64,000 bases of DNA from Rubrivivax sp. (GCA_030653385.1 JAURZM010000004.1:1-64000); one strand, 5' to 3'; shown: positions 1-9,234, counted from the first letter of the stretch. Made by a program: numbers and translations. Notes: generated from the sequence alone by a model not told the origin.

Positions 1-530
1 AGATGTGGTGGGCCGCCGGCCAGGAGCCCGATCTGGACAACAACCCCGCGCTCAAGTGGATCCGCAGCCGCTTCAAGATTGCGCCGGACTACGACGGCGA
101 GAAGTTCTTTACCGTGGTGAACGGCGTCAAGATGGCCACGCCGCTGCTGGTGGTGATCTTGCTGATCGGCATCGTCGACATCGTGTTCGCGGTCGACTCG
201 ATCCCGGCCATCTTCGCGATCACGACCGACCCATTCATCGTGCTCACCTCCAACGTGTTCGCGATCCTCGGCCTGCGCGCGATGTACTTCCTGCTGGCCA
301 ACATGCACGAGCGCTTCCACCTGCTGAGCTACGGCCTCGCGATCGTCCTGGTGTTCATCGGCGCGAAGATGCTGCTGATCGACGTCTACAAGATTCCCGT
401 GGTGTTTTCGCTCGGCTTCACCGCGGTCACACTGACCGTGACGATGATCCTGTCTCTCAAGATCCCGCCCAAGGGCACGCCTGGCGGCGCCTATCCGTTC
501 GGTGCAAAGAAGCAGGACGAGCGAGCATAG
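1..530 (+). CDS. TerC-family integral membrane protein, 3' part
   Basis: The visible 175 residues are the C-terminal part of a TerC/Alx-type inner-membrane protein; the start lies outside the window. Several hydrophobic helices are visible. The most diagnostic stretch is DIVFAVDSIPAIFAIT at about residues 58-73, the acidic transmembrane motif of the TerC family, followed by a FAILGLRAMYFLL helix. The family is linked to tellurite resistance and to metal (manganese) or pH-related membrane functions, but the substrate cannot be read from this fragment. The polar tail ends in GAKKQDERA at a TAG stop. Neighbouring genes give no functional clue because an IS66 element follows 130 bp downstream. 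Confidence 0.9.
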   Translation, partial: MWWAAGQEPDLDNNPALKWIRSRFKIAPDYDGEKFFTVVNGVKMATPLLVVILLIGIVDIVFAVDSIPAIFAITTDPFIVLTSNVFAILGLRAMYFLLANMHERFHLLSYGLAIVLVFIGAKMLLIDVYKIPVVFSLGFTAVTLTVTMILSLKIPPKGTPGGAYPFGAKKQDERA

Positions 531-659
531 GGAGTCAAGCGAGCCCGTAACGGTCGAAACTCGGCCAAGACCCGCCTGAAGTGCCTCCATCCGGACGCCT
601 CAGGCTCCGCACTTTGCGGTGTCGGCAGTTCCTGGATCGTCACACAGGGTGCCCGCCCC

Positions 660-667
660 CCCGTTCC
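660..667. repeat. 8-bp target-site duplication, left copy (CCCGTTCC)
   Basis: CCCGTTCC directly precedes the left inverted repeat of the IS66 element and recurs identically at 3058-3065 directly after the right inverted repeat. Eight bp is the usual duplication length for the IS66 family, so this fixes both ends of the element and implies a fairly recent simple insertion. Confidence 0.93.
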
Positions 668-747
668 GTAAGCGTCCGGCGAACCCATCTTGAACCGGGG
701 CTGCGCTGCGATAACGATCCTGTCCAGTTAACGAATAGCTGGACACG

Positions 748-1092
748 ATGGATACGGAGACCAGTCGTAAGCGCCGGCGCCACAGCGCAGAGCTGAAGGC
801 GCAGATCCTGACCGAGTGCGCCGCGCCGGGCGCGTCAGTAGCCAAGGTGGCGATGGCGCACGGGATCAACGCCAACATCGTGCATGGCTGGCGCAAGCTG
901 GCCCGCGAGGCAGGTGCAGTGACTGTGTCGCAGCAGTTCGTGCCGGTAGCCGTCGCGACCAGCGCTGTGCCGTCGTCAGACAAGCAGGCCATCGAGGTTG
1001 AGCTGCGCCGCGGCGCTGTCACAGTGAAGCTGAGCTGGCCCATGAGTTCGGCGATGGATCTGTCGGGCTGGATGCGCGAGTTGCTTCGGTGA
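748..1092 (+). CDS. tnpA: IS66 family accessory protein TnpA
   Basis: First gene of the IS66 element, 114 residues. The N-terminal half has the KRRRHSAELKAQIL helix followed by a helix-turn-helix with SVAKVAMAHGINANIVHGWR at about residues 30-49, the IS3/IS911-OrfA-like DNA-binding fold found in IS66 TnpA proteins. The C-terminal half (VELRRGAVTVKLSWP) is the usual short beta-rich tail. It overlaps tnpB by 4 bp (ATGA), indicating translational coupling. TnpA is needed for efficient IS66 transposition in characterised members, but its exact role is not settled. Confidence 0.93.
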   Translation: MDTETSRKRRRHSAELKAQILTECAAPGASVAKVAMAHGINANIVHGWRKLAREAGAVTVSQQFVPVAVATSAVPSSDKQAIEVELRRGAVTVKLSWPMSSAMDLSGWMRELLR

Positions 1093-1421
1093 TCAAGGTC
1101 GAAGCGGTCTGGCTGGCTGTGGAGCCACTGGACATGCGCGCTGGCACCGAAGCGGCGCTGGCGCGCGTGGTCACGGTGTTCGGCGCAGCACGGCCGCACC
1201 ATGCCTATCTGTTCGCCAACCGGCGCGCCAATCGCATGAAGGTGCTGGTGCACGATGGCATTGGCGTGTGGTTGGCGGCCCGGCGCCTGAACAGCGGCAA
1301 GTTCGCCTGGCCCAAGGACGTCAGTGGCACGCTGACGCTGAGCCGGCCGCAGTTCGATGCGCTGGTGCTTGGCCTGCCCTGGCAACGCATTGGAGAAGCG
1401 GGCGTGATCACGTTGCTATAG
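1089..1421 (+). CDS. tnpB: IS66 family accessory protein TnpB
   Basis: Second gene of the IS66 element, 110 residues. Family signatures are EPLDMRAGTEAALARV near the N-terminus (the 'VDMRKSFDGL' region of IS66 Orf2), AYLFANRRANRMKVLVHDG, and the W-L-(A/Y)-(A/R)-RL segment followed by a basic C-terminus. It starts inside the end of tnpA and ends about 40 bp before tnpC. It is not the IS200/605 TnpB nuclease despite the shared name. Function within IS66 transposition is accessory. Confidence 0.93.
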   Translation: MIKVEAVWLAVEPLDMRAGTEAALARVVTVFGAARPHHAYLFANRRANRMKVLVHDGIGVWLAARRLNSGKFAWPKDVSGTLTLSRPQFDALVLGLPWQRIGEAGVITLL

Positions 1422-1464
1422 CTCGTCCATTGCGGCATCTGCCGATGGAGGTCGCAAGCTGCGC

Positions 1465-3015
1465 TTGGCACGATCACACCCCGTGATCGCCGAAGACCTC
1501 GACACGCTGGATCCGGAACAACTGCGCCAGGCACTGCGTGCCTCACGCGCCGAGATCGCGTTCAAGCAGGCGATCATCGACAAGCTCACGCACGAGAACG
1601 CGATCCTCAAGCGGCTGAAGTTCGCAGCGAAGAGCGAGGCCTATAACGCCGAGCAGAAGAGCCTGCTGGACGAGACCCTGGACAGCGACCTGGCGGCAGT
1701 GGCCGCAGAGATCGAGGGCGTGCAAGCCTCGACCAAGGCGCCAGGCGAGAAGCAAGCCCCCAAGCGCGAGAAGCTGCCGGCGAACCTGCCGCGCCGCGAG
1801 ATCCGCCACGAGCCCGAGAACACCACCTGCTGCTGCGGCACGGCAATGCAGCGCATCGGCGAGGACGTGGCCGAGAAGCTGGACTACCAGCCTGGCGTGT
1901 TCACGGTGGAGCGGCACATCCGTGGCAAGTGGGTGTGCAAGTGCTGCGAGAAGATCACGCAGGCGCCAGTGGCACCGCACGTCATCGACAAGGGCCTGCC
2001 CGCCACGGGCCTGCTGGCCCAGGTGCTGGTAACCAAGTACCTGGACCACCTGCCGCTGTACCGCCAGGAAGCGATCTTCGAGCGCGCGGGCCACCTGATC
2101 GCACGCTCGACCCTGGCGCAGTGGGTGGGTGAGTGCGGCGTGCAGCTGCAGCCGCTGGTGGACGCCCTGGCGGCCGAACTGTTGCGTCAGCCGGTGCTGC
2201 ATGCCGATGAGACGCCGGTGGCGATGCTCAAGCCTGGCCATGGCAAGACCCACCGCGCGTACCTGTGGAGCTACTGCACGACGCCGTTCAACCCGATCAA
2301 GGCCGTCGTCTTCGACTTCGCTGACAGCCGGGGCGGCCAGCATGTGCGCGGCTTCCTCGGGCTGCCGGGAACGAACGATAAGCCGGGCTGGCAAGGCAAG
2401 CTCGTCACCGATGACTTCAGCGGCTACAAGGCCTGCTTCGAGCTGGGCGTGACCGAAGTGGGCTGCATGGCGCACGCACGGCGCAAGTTCCACGAGCTGT
2501 GGGCCAACCACGGCAGCCAAGTCGGTGAGCAGGCGCTGAAGTTCTTCGGCGCGCTGTATGACGTGGAGCGAGAGGTGGCCGACGCCGACAGCCAGGCCAG
2601 GGTCGACGCGCGAAGACGATCACGACCAGTAGCCGATGCGCTGCACCAGTGGATGCGGCAGCAGCGGCAGAAGATCCCGGACGGCTCGGCCACTGCCCGG
2701 GCAATCGACTACAGCCTGAACCGCTGGGTGGCGCTCACGCGCTTCCTGGACGACGGCGATCTGCCGATCGACAACAACTGGGTGGAGAACCGGATCCGGC
2801 CGATCGCACTCGGGCGGCAGAACTGGCTGTTCGCCGGATCACTGCGCGCCGGCAAACGGGCCGCTGCAGTCATGAGCCTGATCCACTCAGCCAAGCTCAA
2901 CGGGCTCGACCCGTATGCGTACATGCGCGACGTACTCGAGCGGCTGCCAACACAACCGGCCAGCCGGATCACCGAACTCCTGCCGCATCACTGGCAGCCC
3001 ATCACCTCGGCCTGA
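1465..3015 (+). CDS. tnpC: IS66 family transposase TnpC
   Basis: DDE transposase of the IS66 element, 516 residues. An N-terminal leucine-zipper-like helix (about 20-75) is followed by a cysteine-rich zinc-binding segment (TTCCCGTA... CKCCEK, about 117-152). The catalytic domain shows D248 (LHADETPV), D316 (LVTDDFSGYK) and E441 (NNWVENRIRP), the expected DDE triad. The C-terminal LERLPTQP...LLPHHWQP tail is typical of the family. The TTG start at 1465 is weak; a GTG at 1483 is an alternative. The frame is intact, so the element should encode a functional enzyme. Confidence 0.93.
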   Translation: MARSHPVIAEDLDTLDPEQLRQALRASRAEIAFKQAIIDKLTHENAILKRLKFAAKSEAYNAEQKSLLDETLDSDLAAVAAEIEGVQASTKAPGEKQAPKREKLPANLPRREIRHEPENTTCCCGTAMQRIGEDVAEKLDYQPGVFTVERHIRGKWVCKCCEKITQAPVAPHVIDKGLPATGLLAQVLVTKYLDHLPLYRQEAIFERAGHLIARSTLAQWVGECGVQLQPLVDALAAELLRQPVLHADETPVAMLKPGHGKTHRAYLWSYCTTPFNPIKAVVFDFADSRGGQHVRGFLGLPGTNDKPGWQGKLVTDDFSGYKACFELGVTEVGCMAHARRKFHELWANHGSQVGEQALKFFGALYDVEREVADADSQARVDARRRSRPVADALHQWMRQQRQKIPDGSATARAIDYSLNRWVALTRFLDDGDLPIDNNWVENRIRPIALGRQNWLFAGSLRAGKRAAAVMSLIHSAKLNGLDPYAYMRDVLERLPTQPASRITELLPHHWQPITSA

Positions 3016-3057
3016 GCTACGCACCACGTCGTCAAGACGGGTTCGCCGGACGCTTAC

Positions 3058-3065
3058 CCCGTTCC
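3058..3065. repeat. 8-bp target-site duplication, right copy (CCCGTTCC)
   Basis: Identical to 660-667 and abutting the right inverted repeat of the IS66 element; together the two copies mark the insertion site. Confidence 0.93.
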
Positions 3066-3206
3066 AGGTTCTCAAGGTGGTTCACCGTCGTGTCGAGTTG
3101 GCCGACACCCGGACTCTGCTCCGATGCGGCAGCCCCAATCTCGTCGATGATGCGGGTGATTGCCGTACCCGGACAACGATCTCGTCCATCAGCGTGACCA
3201 CCGCTT
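3058..3206 (-). pseudogene. Chemoreceptor (MCP) signalling-domain remnant cut by IS66
   Basis: On the minus strand two frames together read VVTLMDEIVVRV and then AITRIIDEIGAAASEQSPGV, followed by GQLDTTVNHLEN. This matches the C-terminal part of the methyl-accepting chemotaxis signalling domain (compare [20 protein letters not shown] and [10 protein letters not shown] in the intact receptor at 10925-12691). A one-base frame change separates the halves. IS66 inserted at the end of the recognisable homology; rejoining the two target duplications gives no further receptor sequence, only an open frame that stops at 600. The receptor was therefore already a fragment before the IS arrived. Confidence 0.6.
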
Positions 3207-3307
3207 GAGCACTCTGGAAAGCTGATCGAGCAAGATCGGCTTGGCGATGAAGTCATCCATGCCTACATCGAAGCACAGCCTGCGGTTGTCTTCGAACGCG
3301 CCTGAGG

Positions 3308-5194
3308 TCACGGCAACGATCGGCACTCGCGCGCCTTGTGCTGCGCAGTCTCCCACGTCCTCACGCGCTGCGTCCCCGCAAGTCCGTCCAGCACGGGCAT
3401 CTGCACGTCCATGAGGATCAGGTCGTAGCAGGAGCCGCCAGTGATCGCATCGACCGCGGCCTTCCCGTCATGCACAAAGTCTGCCTGCGCGCCGAGGCTG
3501 TCGAGGAGAAGACCGAGGACCTCGCGATTGACGGGGTTGTCCTCGGCGACCAGTACGCGGGCGCTGCCAGCGCAGACCTGCTGGCTCGTTGCCGGCGACG
3601 ACGAATCCTGCGGCAGGTCGGCGCGTGCCAGGGGCATCGCGGGTACCCGGAACCAGAACCTCGAGCCGACTCCCGGCGTGCTGCTGGCGCCGACTTGCCC
3701 ACCCATGAGCTCGGCGAGCCTCGCCACGATGGACAGACCGAGGCCACTGCCACCGTACTCGCGGGTCGAAGCGCTGTCGAGCTGCGAAAACGGCCGAAAC
3801 AGCAAGTGCTGCTTATCGGCCGGAAACCCGACTCCGGTGTCGGTCACGGCGAACTCCAAGAAGGGCCTTCCATGGCTGTCGGCACCCTCGGTCACGGACG
3901 CGGCAATCGATCCGCGGGGAGTGAACTTGATGGCGTTGGCAAGGTAGTTCGACAACATCTGCCTCAGTCGCAAGGGGTCGCCGATGTGGCTGCCGCGCGG
4001 CATGTAGGCGCCTTCCAGGCTCAGGTTCAGGCCCTTGAGGGCCGCCGCCGCCCTGAACGCCTCCAGCGTCTCGACAACCAACGCGGCCGGCTCGAACGAT
4101 GACTCCACAAGCTTGAACTTGCCGGCCTCCACCCGTGACAGATCCAGGATGTCGTTGAGCAAGGCCAGCAAGGTCTCGCCCGAGCGCAGGATGACGTTGG
4201 CATAGTCGATCCGCTGTTCCCCCGTTAGGGAAGGAGTTCTCAGCAACTGTGCCATGCCGAGGATGCCGTTCAATGGCGTACGCAGTTCATGGCTCATGGT
4301 GGCCAGAAACTCTGACTTGGCACGGGTGGCACTCTGGGCGAGCTGCAGCGCTTGCTCCAGTGCGACCTGGCCGTGTTTGCGCTCCGTGATATCGGAGTAG
4401 CCGCCGACGACGCGGATCGCCCGGCCTTGCGGGTCACGCTCGACCACCCTTCCGCGGTCGAGCACCCAGATCACCGAGCCGTCCTTCCGGAGCATGCGGT
4501 GCTCAGACGCGTAGTGGCTGTCGGTGCCGTCGAGTAGACGCAGGATCTGCTCCCAGACCTTCGGGCGGTCATCGGGGTGCAACTGGCCGGTGAAGGCATC
4601 GAGATGGTCGGGAATCTCGCCTGCCTCGAAGCCCAGGATGCTGAACCATCGATCGTTGTGGCTGAGATGTCCCGACGGAACATGCCAGTCCCAGACGCCG
4701 TCCTGCGTGGCCTTCATCACCTGTTGCAGCGTGAACTCGCTCTGCGCGACCTGGCGCTGCGCGTGGAGCACGTCGGTGATGTCGTGCGCAATCACCAAGA
4801 TCTGATTGCGCCCATCGGCATCCTTGAAGGGACGCTTGATCGACTTGAAGTGGCGCAGTTCGCCCGTCGTGGCATCGCGGCTGTCTTCGAAGACGATCTC
4901 GGTACGACCACTGGCCATGATGGACTTGACGTTGGCTCGGAAACCATCGGCCATTTCCTTCGGAACCCCGTAGTCGTCGTCGTGCTTGCCGATCATCTCG
5001 TCGGGCGTGGTCCCGTAAAGACGAGCGAGGGTCTGGTTGCACAACAAGAAGTCGCCGTTCTCGTCCTTGAGCAGCACGACGTCCGGGATCTCGTCAAAGA
5101 CCGCCTGGAACAGCGCGAGCTTGCGATCGGCACTCAGCGTGGACGAGGGATTGCTTTCGGGACCTCCCGGGATCGAGCTCGACAGATCGGCCAT
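3308..5194 (-). CDS. PAS-PAS hybrid sensor histidine kinase, frameshifted in the receiver domain
   Basis: Cytoplasmic hybrid kinase with no transmembrane segment. Order: PAS 1 (about 25-145, PDVVLLKDENGDFLLCNQT), PAS/PAC 2 (about 160-285, HPDDR and GGYSDITERK), HisKA with phospho-acceptor H302 (ATMSHELRTPLNG), HATPase with N box (NYLANAIKF) and G boxes (DTGVGF, GSGLGLSIV), and a receiver with D596 (LILMDVQMP). The open frame stops at 3308 after KARECRSLP. A one-base shift there restores a normal receiver end (ARVPIVAVTSGAFEDN ... GMDDFIAKPILLDQL) that would stop at 3189. Start at 5194 is chosen for the AGGAG 8 bases upstream; an upstream ATG at 5302 is less likely. It may be a real mutation or a sequencing error. 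Confidence 0.85.
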   Translation of the reverse strand: MADLSSSIPGGPESNPSSTLSADRKLALFQAVFDEIPDVVLLKDENGDFLLCNQTLARLYGTTPDEMIGKHDDDYGVPKEMADGFRANVKSIMASGRTEIVFEDSRDATTGELRHFKSIKRPFKDADGRNQILVIAHDITDVLHAQRQVAQSEFTLQQVMKATQDGVWDWHVPSGHLSHNDRWFSILGFEAGEIPDHLDAFTGQLHPDDRPKVWEQILRLLDGTDSHYASEHRMLRKDGSVIWVLDRGRVVERDPQGRAIRVVGGYSDITERKHGQVALEQALQLAQSATRAKSEFLATMSHELRTPLNGILGMAQLLRTPSLTGEQRIDYANVILRSGETLLALLNDILDLSRVEAGKFKLVESSFEPAALVVETLEAFRAAAALKGLNLSLEGAYMPRGSHIGDPLRLRQMLSNYLANAIKFTPRGSIAASVTEGADSHGRPFLEFAVTDTGVGFPADKQHLLFRPFSQLDSASTREYGGSGLGLSIVARLAELMGGQVGASSTPGVGSRFWFRVPAMPLARADLPQDSSSPATSQQVCAGSARVLVAEDNPVNREVLGLLLDSLGAQADFVHDGKAAVDAITGGSCYDLILMDVQMPVLDGLAGTQRVRTWETAQHKARECRSLP

Positions 5195-5558
5195 CAGCGT
5201 CTCCTGACAGGCAGAGTTGCGCGTGTCCTGGCCGGCCCGCACTTGAAGGAAGGCGCTCGGCCGTGCTCGCACGGCACAGGGAGTCCGAGTGCAGCCGGCC
5301 ATTCTCGGGCTCGCATGGATCGCTTGCCCAATGACCTGGGTGCAAGAGATTGCGAAACTGTAATCGTGGAGTGCTCGGGCCCATTGACGTTAAGGCGCTC
5401 TTCTGACCACTCAGTTGCCCCGGCGGCCTGGAGTCCGGTGATGGGTACGCTGCGGCGCTTTGGCGGCCCGCCATACCAAGACTTCATTCGACGCCTCACT
5501 CTTCCCGCGATACCGGTCCTTGGCCGGCATGCACTTCCACAACATCGGCGCTGACAGC

Positions 5559-6136
5559 CTACACCCTCTGGGAACGATTGCTCATCCGCAGACGCCGCAG
5601 TCGGCCATTCCGTTGCGCCAACGCAGCCCGCGCATGCAGCAGTCCACGCCTCGTGATTCCCTCCGGGCTTTGAACTGCCACAAACGTCCGCCGCGCGCCC
5701 TCATTGATTCTGCGTGCGAAGGTGCCCGCCGCATTGTGAAACTCGTCGGGATTGCTCATCAGTTCGACGAAACCAGGTCCGTTGCCTCAAAGTTGGAGCC
5801 CACGACGTGAATCCACTGGCCCAGCGGGCAACGGTGGCCGCGGCAGATCGTGTCGGCGTCAAGATGGGCGTGAGCAGCGATGGCCTTGCACAGTTTCACA
5901 TTCCACTGCCGGTGAGCCTCAATGGCTTGATCGAAGTCAAAGTCTTGGGCAAGTGTCTCGCGCAGGTTCTGCCGCTTTCGGAGCCGGCCGGCAAGCGAAC
6001 CCGTGCCACCTCGATGCCCGGTTGGTCCCCGGCACAGCTTGGCGACGGGAACGTGCAGGTTGCCGGCGTCCGGGTGACCGTCACCAGCGGCGTGCTGGAG
6101 ACCGCAGGTGCACGCATCCGGCTCCGGCGCCGACAA
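5559..6136 (-). pseudogene. CZB (chemoreceptor zinc-binding) domain protein, broken
   Basis: The segment DFDQAIEAHRQWNVKLCKAI followed by AAHAHLDADTICRGHRCPLG and QWIH carries the CZB hallmarks: a His near the N-terminus, an internal KLC, and the C-x-LG-x-W signature. The frame then hits a stop at 5759. The next frame carries the rest of the domain (FVELMSNPDEFHNAAGTFAR), including the expected HNAAG zinc-ligand helix. A single missing base explains the break. The first 60 or so residues of the upstream part are not recognisable. CZB domains sense zinc or hypochlorite when attached to receptors or cyclases; no partner is attached here. Confidence 0.55.
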
Positions 6137-6234
6137 TGTGAAGGAGCCGCTGCAGCCTCTCTAACCGGCACCCCGTTTCGGGGGAGCCGGGAGGCGCTGG
6201 GCGACGATACTTCCAGCTGCCGAACGCACCGCCG

Positions 6235-9234
6235 ATGTCGATCCGAACCCTGATGCTGTTGCTCGTGCTGGCGGTCTTGTTGCCGGCGGCAGGTGTATCG
6301 GCATGGCTCCTCGACCATCAGCTGGGACAGGCGCGCGCGGCCGCCGAGGGCCGCGTCAAGCTGTTGGCCGACGAAACAGCGGCAGCTCTGCAATTGACGC
6401 TGCGCGATCAACGCTCGCTGATGAAGCGGGTCGCCGAACTTCCCCGGGTGCGCGCGCTGGACCCCGACAACTTCGACCCCGGCGTGGCCGAGTACCTGCG
6501 TCTTCATCCGGAATACAACAACCTGGGCGTGCGCGACCGCGATGCCCGGTTGATCTTCTCGGGCCGGCCCGGTGGCGTGACGGCGCAGGAAGAGTTCCGC
6601 GAGTTCCCCTGGTTCAAGGAAGGCATCGCCAGCACGCGCTTTCTTGCCGGGGATGCCTTCCTTGGGCGGCTGAGCGGGCGTTGGGTGACCGTGCTGACAC
6701 AGCCCGTGGTCAACGATAGTGGCGACGTGATCGGCATCGTGCACATGGCGCAGGATCTGTTGGCGCTCAACGAGCGTGTGCTCGGCTCCGCGCCGGTCAA
6801 CGCCGTGGTCGCGGTGGTTGACCGGCAGGGCCACTACCTGCTGCGCTCGGCCGAGCCGCAGCGCTGGCTCGGCAGCCCCGGCCCGCCCGACGCGCAGCGC
6901 GCCGTCCAAGGCGCGAAGCAAGGCTTTCTGGTCGCCGCCGGCCCGGACGGCGTCTTGCGCCAGTACGCCTTCGTGACGATGCCGGACACCGGTTGGCGCG
7001 TGGTTGCCGGCGTGCCGCTGGACGAAGTACTGGCTGAGTATCGTCGCCTGCGCCTGCGCGGCGTGCTGGTCGGCACGGGGATCCTGCTGGTGGCGCTGGT
7101 GCTGGCCTGGCGCATCGGCCGTGCGATCGCCAAGCCGGTCGAAGCGCTGGCGCGCGCGGCGGGCCGGGTCGCTGGCGGCGATGGCGGCGCGCGGGCGCCG
7201 GCCGAAGGTCCGACGGAGACTCGCGCGGTGGCGCTTCAGTTCAACCGCATGGTCGACGCGCGCGCGAAGATCGAGGCCGCACTGCGCCACAGTGAGAACA
7301 GCTTGGCGGTGACGCTGCAATCGATCGCCGACGCCGTCATCGCGACTGACTTGACAGGTCGCGTCACACGCATGAACGGCACTGCAGAGCGCCTGACCGG
7401 CTGGCCGCAGGCCGAGGCGCTGGGCCGCGAGTTGTCGGAGGTGTTTCCCATCGTCAACAGCGACACGCGCGAGCCAGTCGACGACCCGGTGCGCAAGGTG
7501 TTGGACAGCGGCGTTGCGCAGGGTCTGGCCAATCACACCGCCTTGCTGGCGCGCGACGGCAACGAATACCAGATCGCCGACAGCGCCGCGCCGATCCGCG
7601 ACGAGGCCGGCAAGACGCTCGGCGTGGTACTGGTGTTCAGCGACGTGACCGAGCGGTATCGCGCCGAGCAGGCCGAGCGTGAGCAGGCCCGGGTACTGCG
7701 TCTGCGCGATCGCGCGCTGGCCGAGGTGTCGCAGGGCGTGATGCTGACCGACGCCCAGGCGCGCATCACCTACGTGAACCCGGGCTTCGAGCGCCTGACG
7801 GGCTGGGCGGCTGCCGAGGTCATGGGCCGGACGCCGAGATTTCTGCAGGGTGCGTCCACGTCGCCCGAGACCGCGGCGACGATCTCGCAGGCGGTGCGCG
7901 CCGGACGGGCCTTCCACGGCGAGGTTCTCAACCAGCGCAAGGACGGTTCACCGCTGTGGGTGGCGCTGGACATCTCGCCGCTGCGCGACGAACAGGGCAC
8001 CCTCACGGGCTTTGTCGGCGCGCAACGCGACATCGGCGAGCGCAGGCAGGCCGAGGCCGACCGCCGCGCACTCGAGGTGCAGCTGCGCGAATCGCAGAAG
8101 ATGGAGGCGATCGGCACCCTCGCCGGCGGAATTGCGCATGACTTCAACAACATGCTCGGCGCCATCCTTGGCAACGTGGCCTTGGCGCGCGACGACCTGA
8201 GCGCGGGCCATCCCGCCATGGCGAGCCTGGACCAGATCCGCAAGGCCGGCGATCGCGCTCGCGCCATGGTGCAGCAGATCCTCGCCTTCGGTCGGCGCCA
8301 GCCTCACGAATTGACGGTCCAGCCGCTGCGTCCGGTGGTGGAAGAAACCCTTGACTTGCTGCGTTCGACGCTGCCGGCGAGGGTGGCACTTGAGCGTGCG
8401 CTCACCGACCAGCCGGTGACGGCCAGCGTGGATGCCACACAGATCCAACAGGTGCTGATGAACCTCTGCACCAACGCCTGGCACGCGTTGCAGGGGAGTA
8501 CCGGCACCATCACGGTCGGCCTGGAGGAGGCCGAGTTCGATGCCGTGCAAGGCCTGGCGGCCGACGCGCTGCCGGCGGGCCGCTATGCGCACCTCTGGGT
8601 GCGCGACACGGGAACGGGCATGGACGCGGCCACGCGTGCGCGCATCTTCGAGCCCTTCTTTACCACCAAACCCACCGGCCGCGGCACGGGACTGGGCCTG
8701 TCGATGGTGCACGGCATTGTCACGGCGCACGGCGGTGCGATCCGGGTCGACACGGCGCGCGGCAAGGGCTCGACCTTCCACTTGTATTTCCCGACGCAGG
8801 CGCAGGCTCACGCGGTACCGCCGGAAACCGCGGCCGAATCCCAGCTCGGCGCCCTGGACTCCGCAGGCGCGCATGTGCTCTACGTCGACGACGACGAGGT
8901 GATGTGCCTGGTGGTCGAGCGCCTGCTGCAGCGCGCAGGCTACCGCTGCACCTGCTGCACGAACGCGCAGGAGGCGCTGCGGGTCGTGCAAGAAGTGCCT
9001 GAGGCGGTCGACATCGTGATCACCGACTACAACATGCCGTCGATGTCGGGGCTGGAGTTGGCCGAGGCACTGCTGGCCCGCGGCCTGCCTGACCTTCCGG
9101 TGGTGATCAGCAGCGGCTACATCACCGACGAGTTGCGCGCCGGCGCCGAGCGGCTGGGCGTGCGGAGTCTGCTTCAAAAGCAGAATACTGTCGAAGAACT
9201 CGTCCGCCTGGTGCGTCGCGTGCTGTCTCGGTAA
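6235..9234 (+). CDS. Membrane-bound hybrid sensor histidine kinase (Cache-HAMP-PAS-PAS-HisKA-HATPase-REC)
   Basis: A 999-residue inner-membrane sensor. An N-terminal signal anchor (MSIRTLMLLLVLAVLLPAAG) leads into a periplasmic dCache-type domain (about 30-275), then a second membrane helix (VLVGTGILLVALVLAW), a HAMP segment and two PAS domains (about 355-480 and 495-610). The HisKA motif is the HDFNN type with H635 (GGIAHDFNNMLGAI), followed by HATPase (LCTNAWHAL, DTGTGM, GTGLGLSMVHGI) and a C-terminal receiver with D931 (IVITDYNMPS). Kinases with this HDFNN box often feed a separate phosphotransfer partner. No cognate output gene lies next to it; the ligand is unknown. The frame is intact. 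Confidence 0.93.
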   Translation: MSIRTLMLLLVLAVLLPAAGVSAWLLDHQLGQARAAAEGRVKLLADETAAALQLTLRDQRSLMKRVAELPRVRALDPDNFDPGVAEYLRLHPEYNNLGVRDRDARLIFSGRPGGVTAQEEFREFPWFKEGIASTRFLAGDAFLGRLSGRWVTVLTQPVVNDSGDVIGIVHMAQDLLALNERVLGSAPVNAVVAVVDRQGHYLLRSAEPQRWLGSPGPPDAQRAVQGAKQGFLVAAGPDGVLRQYAFVTMPDTGWRVVAGVPLDEVLAEYRRLRLRGVLVGTGILLVALVLAWRIGRAIAKPVEALARAAGRVAGGDGGARAPAEGPTETRAVALQFNRMVDARAKIEAALRHSENSLAVTLQSIADAVIATDLTGRVTRMNGTAERLTGWPQAEALGRELSEVFPIVNSDTREPVDDPVRKVLDSGVAQGLANHTALLARDGNEYQIADSAAPIRDEAGKTLGVVLVFSDVTERYRAEQAEREQARVLRLRDRALAEVSQGVMLTDAQARITYVNPGFERLTGWAAAEVMGRTPRFLQGASTSPETAATISQAVRAGRAFHGEVLNQRKDGSPLWVALDISPLRDEQGTLTGFVGAQRDIGERRQAEADRRALEVQLRESQKMEAIGTLAGGIAHDFNNMLGAILGNVALARDDLSAGHPAMASLDQIRKAGDRARAMVQQILAFGRRQPHELTVQPLRPVVEETLDLLRSTLPARVALERALTDQPVTASVDATQIQQVLMNLCTNAWHALQGSTGTITVGLEEAEFDAVQGLAADALPAGRYAHLWVRDTGTGMDAATRARIFEPFFTTKPTGRGTGLGLSMVHGIVTAHGGAIRVDTARGKGSTFHLYFPTQAQAHAVPPETAAESQLGALDSAGAHVLYVDDDEVMCLVVERLLQRAGYRCTCCTNAQEALRVVQEVPEAVDIVITDYNMPSMSGLELAEALLARGLPDLPVVISSGYITDELRAGAERLGVRSLLQKQNTVEELVRLVRRVLSR

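Larger units (their letters stand above)
668..3057 (+). mobile_element. Complete IS66-family insertion sequence (2390 bp)
   Basis: The ends are inverted repeats: GTAAGCGTCCGGCGAACCC starts at 668 and its reverse complement ends at 3057. The interior holds the three-gene IS66 order (tnpA, tnpB, tnpC), all rightward, the first two overlapping by 4 bp. An exact 8-bp duplication flanks the element. It inserted in a degraded chemoreceptor segment read on the opposite strand. All three genes are open, so the element may be active. Confidence 0.95.

Noticed and set aside
600..1385. Long leftward open frame of 261 codons opposite the IS66 tnpA/tnpB genes
   Set aside because: It is antisense to well-recognised tnpA and tnpB and has no family similarity; high GC content produces such frames.
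5896..7917. 673-codon leftward open frame opposite the large hybrid kinase
   Set aside because: The opposite strand encodes clear Cache, HAMP and PAS domains; this frame is rich in Arg/His/Gln and has no domains.
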